A stretch of DNA of 8,209 nt from an uncultured Sphingobacteriaceae bacterium. Lineage in GTDB: Bacteria > Bacteroidota > Bacteroidia > Sphingobacteriales > Sphingobacteriaceae. The stretch is from assembly GCA_937875035.1 (NCBI GenBank), contig CALNCF010000453.1, forward strand, positions 1-8,209, written 5' to 3'. Below are positions 1 through 5,701 of this stretch, piece after piece. The notes beneath the pieces were generated by a model. It was not told where the DNA came from. It did not search any database and saw only the letters and a program-made list of their open reading frames with translations. The translations under genes were made by a program, and so were the position numbers. Within the stretch, counting starts at the first letter, position 1. Each line of letters begins with the position of its first letter.

Positions 1-506
1 CCCTCGTTTTTACTTATAAAGATTCGGTGATGAGCTGCTACCGGTCGCCGGTGCTCTGGTCGCAGAATGCGCAGATGACGGCCGACTTTATTACGATGGA
101 GATGAAGAACCAGCAGATCGACAAGCTGAACCTGTACGCTTCCTCTTTTATTGTGATGGTCGATTCGCTCGATTCGACAAAGTTCGACCAGATCCGCGGC
201 AAGAATATGTTCGGAACCTTTCATGATAATAAGCTCAGCTTTTTACGGGTAGAAGGTAACGGGCAGAGTGTGTATTATGTGAAGGAGGATTCGGCCAGCT
301 ATGTGGGCGTGAACAGGGCTGAATGCAGCAATATGCTGTTGCATTTCGAGGATAACAAGATCCGGAAAGTAACATTCATGACCCAGCCCGATGCGACCTT
401 CTTTCCTATCGAAGATATCGCCGTTTCCGACCTGACGCTGAAAGGGTTTACCTGGCGGGAAGCGCTCAAGCCTAAATCCAAAGAAGCGGTGATCCGCCGT
501 GACTAA
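1..506 (+). CDS. OstA/LptA-like outer-membrane biogenesis protein, C-terminal part (5' truncated by window edge)
   Basis: The frame is open from base 3 to the TAA at 504-506, giving about 167 residues with no start inside the window; a GTG at 27 is only an internal codon, because the frame continues upstream (LVFTYKDSVMSCYRS). The sequence is a series of short alternating beta-strand-like segments (YASSFIVMVDSLDSTKFDQI, GKNMFGTF, LSFLRVEGNGQSVYYV, SNMLLHF, IRKVTFMTQPDATF) ending in LKGFTWREALKPK. This matches my memory of the end of Bacteroidota OstA-like proteins, which are built from the LptA/OstA beta-jellyroll that carries lipopolysaccharide across the periplasm or belongs to LptD-type assembly factors. 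The role in LPS transport is inferred from the family. No terminator is visible after the stop; it converges on the minus-strand radical SAM gene with 3 bases between stops. An alternative is another beta-rich periplasmic protein of the same fold. Confidence 0.72.
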   Translation, partial: LVFTYKDSVMSCYRSPVLWSQNAQMTADFITMEMKNQQIDKLNLYASSFIVMVDSLDSTKFDQIRGKNMFGTFHDNKLSFLRVEGNGQSVYYVKEDSASYVGVNRAECSNMLLHFEDNKIRKVTFMTQPDATFFPIEDIAVSDLTLKGFTWREALKPKSKEAVIRRD

Positions 507-509
507 GCC

Positions 510-1586
510 TCAGAACAGCCGTAGCTGCCTGTCGCTGTAATTCCGGAAATGAGCCGTGGTCAATGAGCTCATGCGGTTCTTCCCGAAATATTTTTTTACA
601 CTTATAGCAAACAGCTGGTGAAGACTTTCCGCGATCTGTCCTTCGCCGCTCATCCGTTTTCCCCAGCGACTATCATTCAGTGTTCCTCCATGACAGGCTT
701 CGATCTGGTGTAATACTTTTTCAGCCTTCATCGGGAATGCCTTATGGATCCAGTCTGTAAAGATAGGCCCAATAGCGCCGTTCAGGCGTACGATCTGGAA
801 GCCTGCTGCCTGTGCGCCATGGTCCGCGGCCTGTTTAAGAATGGATGGAAGCTCATCAGAATTTAGCCCGGGGATCATCGGCGCGGCCATCACCATACAG
901 GGTATGCCCTGCTTGCTGAGGGTTTCGATCACCCTGAACCGGTTGGCATAGGTGGTAGTTCGGGGCTCCAGCTTTTGACGGAGCTTTTCCGAAACCCCTG
1001 TTACCGAAACGGCTACCGAAACCAGGTCCATAGAGGCAAGCTCACGCAGCAGGTCTGCATCGCGCAGGATCACGTTGTTCTTGGTGATGATGCTTACAGG
1101 GTTCCGGTAATTCAGGAATACTTCGAGCAGCTTCCGGGTAATGCCCAGCTTGCGCTCGACCGGCTGGTAACAGTCGGTATTTCCCGACATGACCACCACC
1201 TTGGGTTCGTAATTCTTCTTAGCAAATGTCTTCGCCAGCAGCTCAGCGGCATTTTTTTTAATGATGATCTTTCGTTCGAAATCAAGCCCGGCGCTGAATC
1301 CCCAGTATTCATGCGCATTACGGGCATAGCAGTAAATACAGCCATGCTCACAGCCCTGGTAGGGGTTAATGGAATAGGAAAAGGGAAGATCGGTACTCTT
1401 CACCTCGCTGATAATACTCTTTGGATTGTCTTTGTAGTATTCTGTCGCCGAATTCTCCGTCATCTCCTCATCCAAGCCCTCGATATGCTCGGTGACATAG
1501 GCCTTTTTGAGAAAGCGGTTGTGGGTATTGATCTGGGCTCCGCGGCCCTTCAGGAAGTCGTTTGGTTGGTCATTTTGCACGCACAA
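510..1586 (-). CDS. PA0069-family radical SAM protein (spore-photolyase-like)
   Basis: A 358-residue protein with the radical SAM iron-sulfur motif CEHGCIYC (C79, C83, C86) inside YSINPYQGCEHGCIYCYAR, a form typical of the PA0069/Rv2578c branch related to spore photoproduct lyase. Other family marks are the N-terminal GRGAQ near residue 15, VVMSGNTDCYQPVE (131-144), SIITKN (165-170), EPRT (207-210), MAAPMIPGLN (233-242) and the end RQLRLF. These enzymes use a 4Fe-4S cluster and S-adenosylmethionine to make a radical; the substrate of this branch is unknown to me. The start must be non-ATG: an in-frame TAG lies at 1593-1595, and the only initiation codons before the conserved GRGAQ region are TTG at 1586 and GTG at 1580. 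No clear Shine-Dalgarno is seen. It lies 44 bases downstream of rdgB on the same strand, separated by a perfect inverted repeat, so it may be the last gene of that unit or have its own control. Confidence 0.9.
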   Translation of the reverse strand: MCVQNDQPNDFLKGRGAQINTHNRFLKKAYVTEHIEGLDEEMTENSATEYYKDNPKSIISEVKSTDLPFSYSINPYQGCEHGCIYCYARNAHEYWGFSAGLDFERKIIIKKNAAELLAKTFAKKNYEPKVVVMSGNTDCYQPVERKLGITRKLLEVFLNYRNPVSIITKNNVILRDADLLRELASMDLVSVAVSVTGVSEKLRQKLEPRTTTYANRFRVIETLSKQGIPCMVMAAPMIPGLNSDELPSILKQAADHGAQAAGFQIVRLNGAIGPIFTDWIHKAFPMKAEKVLHQIEACHGGTLNDSRWGKRMSGEGQIAESLHQLFAISVKKYFGKNRMSSLTTAHFRNYSDRQLRLF

Positions 1587-1611
1587 ATATTGCTAATATT
1601 TTTAGCAATAT
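1587..1611. repeat. Perfect 10-bp inverted repeat abutting the radical SAM gene start
   Basis: ATATTGCTAA (1587-1596) is mirrored exactly by TTAGCAATAT (1602-1611) around a 5-base spacer TATTT. It fills most of the 44-base gap between the end of rdgB and the start of the radical SAM gene. The AT-rich stem and the absence of a T tract on the minus strand argue against a good intrinsic terminator. The symmetry, length and position against the start codon suit a dimeric repressor operator or a translation-blocking hairpin. Which of these applies is not shown by the sequence. Confidence 0.6.
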
Positions 1612-1630
1612 CAAAAAGTGAGAGGATGAT

Positions 1631-2218
1631 TTATGAACGATAGCCTTGCAGGAAAGCGACCAGCTTCTGCATAGCAATCCCGCGGTGACTGATCGCATTT
1701 TTTTGTTCCGGATCCATTTCGGCAAAAGTAATATCGTAGCCGTCCGGCTCAAAAACAGGGTCGTATCCGAAGCCTTTTGATCCCGAGCGTTCTCCGCGCA
1801 GCGTACCGTATACTGCTCCTTCAAAGAAATGTTCTTCTCCATCCATCACCAGGGAAATAACCGTGCGGAAATTAGCCCTCCGGTTCGTCTGTCCTTCCAT
1901 CCTTTGCAGCAGCAGGTCTATATTGGCCTCATGGTCCCCCTGCTTGCCCGCGTACCGTGCCGAGTACACCCCGGGCTCACCGTTCAGGGCTTCTACCTCC
2001 AGGCCGGAATCGTCGGCGAAGCAGTTTAATCCATAAGCATTAAAAACATGGAAAGATTTGAGAGAGGCGTTCCCATAAAAGGTGTTGGCCGTTTCAGGAA
2101 TATCTTCTGTACAGCCAATCTCTTCAAGGGTCTTGAAATGAAAGGCATCTCCGGTCATGGAACGGATCTCCTCCAGCTTATGACGATTGTTCGTCGCGAT
2201 CACAAGAGTAGCTTTCAT
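1631..2218 (-). CDS. rdgB: Non-canonical purine NTP pyrophosphatase (dITP/XTP diphosphatase), HAM1 family
   Basis: A 195-residue protein that hydrolyses dITP, XTP and related deaminated purine nucleotides to monophosphates in the cytoplasm, keeping them out of DNA and RNA. Family motifs are all present: VIATNNRHKLEEI (6-18), the nucleotide-binding and metal-site block FADDSGLEVEALNGEPG (67-83) followed by VYSARYAG, GSKGFGYDPVF (146-156) and KNAISHRG (173-180). Length is normal for the family. The start was placed at the ATG at 2218 because the family begins a few residues before the ATNN motif; the frame extends to a GTG at 2278, but those 20 residues lie in the end of the preceding gene read in another frame. 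The ATG lies four bases after the TAA that closes the restored frame of the upstream HolD-like gene, which indicates co-transcription and probable translational coupling. No key residue appears to be missing. Confidence 0.95.
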   Translation of the reverse strand: MKATLVIATNNRHKLEEIRSMTGDAFHFKTLEEIGCTEDIPETANTFYGNASLKSFHVFNAYGLNCFADDSGLEVEALNGEPGVYSARYAGKQGDHEANIDLLLQRMEGQTNRRANFRTVISLVMDGEEHFFEGAVYGTLRGERSGSKGFGYDPVFEPDGYDITFAEMDPEQKNAISHRGIAMQKLVAFLQGYRS

Positions 2219-2222
2219 CTGG

Positions 2223-2321
2223 TTATTTAAGTCCGAATAAATACTGCATTGCACTCCATAGGGCTGACTTTTGGGCACGGTCGCCTGAGATCTCCTTCAA
2301 CCCGGCAGGGCAGAAGATCAT
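2223..2321 (-). pseudogene. Displaced C-terminus of the HolD-like gene, reached only by a frameshift or reinitiation
   Basis: Directly after the stop of the preceding frame, the frame one base back runs open for 32 residues from ATG at 2321 to TAA at 2223-2225. It begins MIFCPAGLKEISGD and continues with KSALWSAMQYLF. This has the P-x-x-L then K-x-x-LW helix expected at the end of a HolD-like protein. Restoring one G in the GGG run (CCC at 2322-2324 on the plus strand) gives one continuous 157-residue protein from ATG 2695, ending four bases before rdgB. The ATG overlaps the stop of the first frame as ATGA. The break may be a sequencing or assembly indel, a true mutation, recoding, or a split into two coupled peptides. 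The sequence alone does not decide. Confidence 0.6.
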
Positions 2322-2695
2322 CCCTGGTAAAGGGTATGCTCCATGGCAGGGACAGGTTCGTGAATATGAAGTTCCCGGGAGGAAACGCCAAAGCTCATCA
2401 GGCGGGCAAAGGAAAAATAGCTTTTCAGCGTTTGAATATCCGTGAGAGGGTATTTTGAATAGTCGAGCAGGGCGATGTCCTTCAGTTCGTACTGAACCGC
2501 CTTCAGCACCTGTAACAGAAAATCGCGTTCGGCGGAGGATACCGGGCCATTATGCAGAACGAGCAGGTATTTGTTGTTATCGCCCAGGTAATCAAAGCTT
2601 TCGGGCCTGTTCTTTTCAGTGATCAGGTACAGGTCATCCGACATCACCAGGCGCAGCGCCTGCGGGGAGTCTATCAGTAATTCGTTTTCGCTCAT
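2318..2695 (-). CDS. Small HolD-like (DNA polymerase III psi-like) protein, main frame, prematurely stopped
   Basis: The frame from ATG at 2695 to the TGA at 2318-2320 gives 125 residues; an upstream TTG at 2704 is possible but lies inside a candidate promoter box. I do not recognise a named family with certainty. There is no signal peptide, so it is cytoplasmic. The core has a beta strand (KYLLVLHNGP), an amphipathic helix (RDFLLQVLKAVQYELKDIALLDY), then a second strand (FARLMSFGVSS). This order, and the displaced end described in the next entry, resemble the psi subunit of the clamp loader (HolD) as I remember it, with a strand, a helix ending in an acidic or hydrophobic turn, a sheet, and a terminal LW helix. 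That assignment is an inference. Its C-terminus is cut off: the expected last 30-odd residues lie in another frame immediately after the stop. It is the first gene of the minus-strand unit leading to rdgB and is divergent from the parvulin cluster. Confidence 0.6.
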   Translation of the reverse strand: MSENELLIDSPQALRLVMSDDLYLITEKNRPESFDYLGDNNKYLLVLHNGPVSSAERDFLLQVLKAVQYELKDIALLDYSKYPLTDIQTLKSYFSFARLMSFGVSSRELHIHEPVPAMEHTLYQG

Positions 2696-2701
2696 TTCCT
2701 T

Positions 2702-2732
2702 CAAAAATAATTATATCTGCCATTATATCAAT
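2702..2732 (-). promoter_or_regulatory. Candidate Bacteroidota-type promoter for the HolD-like/rdgB unit
   Basis: On the minus strand ATTG (plus positions 2729-2732) is followed after exactly 19 bases by TATTTTTG (2702-2709), a full match to the TAnnTTTG -7 element with a TTG -33 element known for Bacteroidota primary sigma factors. Transcription would then begin within a few bases of the ATG at 2695, giving a leaderless or nearly leaderless message. The nearby TATAAT on the same strand (around 2720) has no -35 partner at normal spacing. Confidence 0.4.
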
Positions 2733-2747
2733 CGGTAAAATCAGTCG

Positions 2748-2774
2748 TTGTATCAATTAAAAATTATATTTTAG
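2748..2774 (+). promoter_or_regulatory. Weak candidate promoter for the parvulin cluster
   Basis: In the AT-rich divergent gap, TTG at 2748-2750 is followed 16 bases later by TATTTTAG (2767-2774), which differs from TAnnTTTG at one position; the spacing is shorter than usual. It would leave a leader of about 40 bases before the ATG at 2819. The rest of the gap (2710-2818) shows no other clear signal, and no Shine-Dalgarno sequence precedes the ATG. Confidence 0.25.
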
Positions 2775-2818
2775 CACTCTTTAATAAAAATTAAACGTAA
2801 AAATCAACTATTTAAAGT

Positions 2819-4789
2819 ATGTACACGCACAATTGGTTTAAATCAGTATTGCTTTCCTTGGGAATAACAGCGGTAAGTATCGCTGCGACCGCTCAACAAA
2901 AAGATGTATTGATCACCATCGGGAACGATAAAGTGACAAAAAGCGAGTTCGAGGCGGTTTATAAGAAGAACAATCCGAAGCAGACCTCATCTCCTGATGA
3001 GAAGATGTTAAGGGAATACCTCGATCTGTATATCAACTTTCGTGTAAAGGTGAAAGAGGCTGAAAGCCTTGGGCTGGATACGGCTTCTGCGTTTAAACGT
3101 GAGCTGGCAGGTTACCGCAAGCAACTGGCGGCGCCTTACCTGACAGATAAAGAGGTAACGGAGAAATTAATTAAGGAAGCATTCGAGAGATCGCAGAAAG
3201 AGATCCGTGCCAGTCATATCCTGATCGACTGCAAGGAAGACGCATCTCCTAAAGATACACTGGCGGCCTATAACAAGATCATGGCCATCCGTAAGCGGAT
3301 CGTAGAAAAGGGCGAGGACTTTGGTAAAGTGGCTGCGCAGGTTTCTGACGATCAGAGCGCGAAAACCAACAAGGGTGATCTTGGTTTCTTCACGGTTTTC
3401 TCCATGGTGTACCCATTCGAGTCGGCGGCATACCAGGCAAAAACCGGCCAGGTTACCATGCCGGTACGCACACGTTTCGGCTATCATATCATCAAGGTGA
3501 GCGAGGTTCGTCCTGCACAGGGCGAAGTGAAAGTAGCGCATATCATGATCCGGCTGAATAACAAGCCTGCTGCCGGCACCGATACCTTGAAAGCAAAAGC
3601 GCAGATCGACGAGATCTATAATAAATTACGGGCCGGACAATCGTTCGAAGACCTGGCCAAGCAATATTCAGAAGATAAGAACTCTGCCCGGAACGGTGGC
3701 GTATTGCCTGCTTTCGGAACAGGCAAGATGATCCCTGAATTTGAAACGGAATCTTTCAACCTGAAGAAAACAGGCGATTATTCGCAGCCTTTCCGTACGG
3801 TTTACGGATGGCACATCGTTAAGCTGCTGGAACGTAAAGCTCCGCAGACCTTCGATGAGATGAAGAACGAGCTGAAAGCAAAAGTGCAGCGCGATTCGCG
3901 TTCGGAACAAAACAAGCTTTCTTTCATCAGGAAGCTGAAAGCGGAATATAAATTCACAGAGAACAGCAAGAACCTGTCGGTTTTCTATGCAAAGAATGAT
4001 TCGGCGATCAGTAAAGGAACCTTTGCCGCGAAGGACGCGACGAATGCCGGTGCGGAGATCTTCCAGATCAATGGCAAGGTGGTTACCGTAGAAGATTATG
4101 CTAAATTCCTGGAGCAGAATCAAAGCCCTGCCGCTAAAGCAGACCTGAATGTGTACAAGAAAAACCTGTATAATGATTTCGTAGAGCGCCAGCTGATGGA
4201 TTATGAAGAAAGCCGCCTCGACGAAAAATACCCTGACTTTAAAAGCCTGATGCGCGAGTACCGCGATGGTATCTTATTATTCGAGCTCACCGACGAAAAG
4301 GTGTGGTCGGCTGCGGTAAAAGATACGACCGGGCTGAAAAACTATTTCTCAAAGAATAACAGCAACTATGTGTGGGCAGAACGCCTGGATGCGACGGTGT
4401 ATACAACGGCAAATGAAGCCATTGCTGCGCAGGTACGTAAGCTGATGAAGAACAAACGAATCTCGGAAGATTCGTTGCTGAGAAGAATAAACGCTGACAA
4501 TCCTTTAAACCTTACGATCAAATCGGAGAAGTTTGAAAAAGGCGAGAGCGCGGTGATCGACGGCATTGCCTGGAAAAAAGGCATCACCCCGAACATGAAC
4601 ATCAACAATACAGTGGTCTTTGTGAAAGTAAGAGAACGCTTACCGGCACAACCGAAGCACCTGAACGAGGTGCGGGGCGCGGCTACTGCCGATTACCAGA
4701 ACTACCTGGAAAAAGCATGGATCGATTCGCTCCGTGCGAAATACCCGTCGCAGGTAAATGAAGATGTCTTCAAGACCTTATTAAAGTAA
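2819..4789 (+). CDS. Secreted peptidyl-prolyl isomerase with two parvulin domains (PpiC/SurA-like)
   Basis: A 656-residue periplasmic folding factor. A signal peptide covers residues 1 to about 25 (hydrophobic core SVLLSLGITAVSIAATA, likely cleavage before QQ). Residues 28-125 form a SurA_N-like helical region. Parvulin domain 1 spans about 129-228 (ASHIL 131-135; DFGKVAAQVSDD; KGDLGFF 185-191; RFGYHIIKV 219-227). Parvulin domain 2 spans about 238-338 (VAHIMI 239-244; FEDLAKQYSED; NGGVLPAFG 292-300; YGWHIVKL 329-336). Both domains keep both conserved histidines (H133/H223 and H241/H332), so both could be catalytic. The C-terminal half (380-656) has further helical segments (MREYRDGILLFELTDEKVWS near 478-497) and no further parvulin motif that I can see. 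It would isomerise proline bonds and hold unfolded outer-membrane or secreted proteins. It heads the cluster with the lipoprotein, SurA and MoxR genes, but a hairpin terminator follows it. Confidence 0.9.
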   Translation: MYTHNWFKSVLLSLGITAVSIAATAQQKDVLITIGNDKVTKSEFEAVYKKNNPKQTSSPDEKMLREYLDLYINFRVKVKEAESLGLDTASAFKRELAGYRKQLAAPYLTDKEVTEKLIKEAFERSQKEIRASHILIDCKEDASPKDTLAAYNKIMAIRKRIVEKGEDFGKVAAQVSDDQSAKTNKGDLGFFTVFSMVYPFESAAYQAKTGQVTMPVRTRFGYHIIKVSEVRPAQGEVKVAHIMIRLNNKPAAGTDTLKAKAQIDEIYNKLRAGQSFEDLAKQYSEDKNSARNGGVLPAFGTGKMIPEFETESFNLKKTGDYSQPFRTVYGWHIVKLLERKAPQTFDEMKNELKAKVQRDSRSEQNKLSFIRKLKAEYKFTENSKNLSVFYAKNDSAISKGTFAAKDATNAGAEIFQINGKVVTVEDYAKFLEQNQSPAAKADLNVYKKNLYNDFVERQLMDYEESRLDEKYPDFKSLMREYRDGILLFELTDEKVWSAAVKDTTGLKNYFSKNNSNYVWAERLDATVYTTANEAIAAQVRKLMKNKRISEDSLLRRINADNPLNLTIKSEKFEKGESAVIDGIAWKKGITPNMNINNTVVFVKVRERLPAQPKHLNEVRGAATADYQNYLEKAWIDSLRAKYPSQVNEDVFKTLLK

Positions 4790-4794
4790 ATACC

Positions 4795-4836
4795 ATGGTG
4801 AACAGTCCCGATTCATCGGGACTGTTCTTTTTATAA
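4795..4836 (+). other. Short 13-codon reading frame spanning the terminator hairpin
   Basis: ATG at 4795 opens a frame encoding MVNSPDSSGLFFL and stops at TAA 4834-4836, one base before the lipoprotein ATG at 4838. It crosses the whole hairpin. A ribosome translating it would open the hairpin and finish next to the lipoprotein start. No ribosome-binding site is obvious and a frame this short may be chance. Confidence 0.25.
4800..4832 (+). terminator. Intrinsic terminator or attenuator between the first parvulin gene and the lipoprotein gene
   Basis: A perfect 12-bp stem, GAACAGTCCCGA (4800-4811) with TCGGGACTGTTC (4816-4827), closes a four-base TTCA loop and is followed by five T (4828-4832). 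This is a textbook Rho-independent structure on the plus strand only; the opposite strand has no T tract. The T run ends only five bases before the ATG of the lipoprotein gene. Downstream expression therefore needs read-through or a promoter inside the upstream gene, and the hairpin likely lowers the output of the downstream genes relative to the first. Confidence 0.88.
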
Positions 4837-4837
4837 T

Positions 4838-5701
4838 ATGCAGCGATTCCTATACATAATCCTTTTTTCGGTTGTAATTTCCTCCTGCCAGTATATAAAA
4901 GATAAGCTGGAGAAAAAGAATGATCCGGTGGCGAGGGTATACGGTAAATACCTTTATGCATCGGAGCTTGCCGGCCTTGTTCCTAAAGGTACTCCATCCA
5001 AAGACAGCCTCGATATCGTTAATAACTATATTAACAATTGGATCCGCCAGGCTGTGATCCTGAAACAGGCAGAGGATAATGTGGAGTACAATGCCGATGA
5101 CATTGAAAAGCAATTACAGAACTACCGGAATTCGCTGGTGATCTATTCCTACGAGCAGCAGCTTGTAGCCCAGAAACTGGATACCCTGGTGCAGGATCAG
5201 GAGATCAGCGATTATTATGATGCGAACAAAAGCAACTTCGAGCTGAAAAAAAGCATCTTAAAAGGAGCGTATGCCAAAATACCGAAGAGCGCGATCCGTT
5301 TAGACATTGCCAGGAAGTGGTTCCGTTCTTCGAAAGACAAAGACCGTGAGTCGCTGGAAACGTACTGCATGCAGTTCGCTTCCGTGTATTCGCTCGACGA
5401 TACGACTTGGTTCTATCTCGACCGCTTGATGAATGTGATGCCCCTGGACCGTTTTAGCGAGAGCTCGGTATTGCGGCGGAATAATTACATCGACTTCCAG
5501 GACGACCATTTCGTGTACCTGGTACGGGTAAAGGATTTTATGTACAAAGACGATATTTCACCTTTGGAGTTTGAAACGGATAATATCCGGAACATTATTA
5601 TCAATAAAAGAAAGCTGAAGTTGATCAACGACATGGAGAACAGCGTGTATAAGGAGGCGTTGAATAAAGGAGATTTTAAAATTTATCATGATAAAGAATA
5701 A
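4838..5701 (+). CDS. Parvulin-like lipoprotein without catalytic core (SurA-fold, membrane-anchored)
   Basis: A 287-residue protein with a short lipoprotein signal: hydrophobic FLYIILFSVV then the lipobox ISSC with the lipidated cysteine at residue 17. Residues 30-135 look like the SurA_N helical domain (PVARVYGKYLYASELAG, then YINNWIRQAVILKQAED and a long helix to ISDYYDANKSNF). Residues 136-235 sit where a parvulin domain should be, but the GG-LG, FG-H and HIL motifs are absent; HFVYLVRVKDF near 224-234 resembles only its last strand. The tail (245-280) returns to the chaperone-like helix (NIRNIIINKRKLKLINDMENSVYKEA). I infer a non-catalytic, membrane-tethered holdase or partner of the neighbouring isomerases. 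Residues after C17 (QYIKDK) do not show a clear surface-export signal, so the periplasmic face is more likely. There is no Shine-Dalgarno before the ATG. Its end overlaps the surA start by 14 bases, showing tight coupling. Confidence 0.8.
   Translation: MQRFLYIILFSVVISSCQYIKDKLEKKNDPVARVYGKYLYASELAGLVPKGTPSKDSLDIVNNYINNWIRQAVILKQAEDNVEYNADDIEKQLQNYRNSLVIYSYEQQLVAQKLDTLVQDQEISDYYDANKSNFELKKSILKGAYAKIPKSAIRLDIARKWFRSSKDKDRESLETYCMQFASVYSLDDTTWFYLDRLMNVMPLDRFSESSVLRRNNYIDFQDDHFVYLVRVKDFMYKDDISPLEFETDNIRNIIINKRKLKLINDMENSVYKEALNKGDFKIYHDKE

Noticed and set aside
975..1643. Plus-strand open frame of 222 codons opposite the radical SAM gene
   Set aside because: It lies antisense to a gene with clear family motifs and its translation shows no domain or natural composition.
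1570..1842. Minus-strand open frame of 90 codons overlapping the end of rdgB and running into the radical SAM start
   Set aside because: It is an alternative frame of rdgB, which has all the HAM1 motifs in its own frame; nothing recognisable is encoded.
2219..2278. Longer rdgB start at GTG 2278
   Set aside because: The extra 20 residues come from the frame overlapping the HolD-like C-terminus and precede the normal family start; the ATG at 2218 fits the conserved ATNN motif spacing.
4792..4799. Palindrome ACCATGGT before the terminator
   Set aside because: Eight bases of symmetry are expected by chance and it does not extend; it is noted only because it contains the ATG of the short leader frame.
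4886..4906. Lipoprotein surface-export signal after C17 of the lipoprotein
   Set aside because: The residues after the cysteine (QYIKDK) do not place the acidic/lysine-rich motif directly after the cysteine as known for Bacteroidota surface lipoproteins.
5651..5657. AAGGAGG, a perfect Shine-Dalgarno match, as surA ribosome site
   Set aside because: It is 30 bases before the surA ATG and inside the coding frame of the lipoprotein; Bacteroidota rarely rely on such sites.
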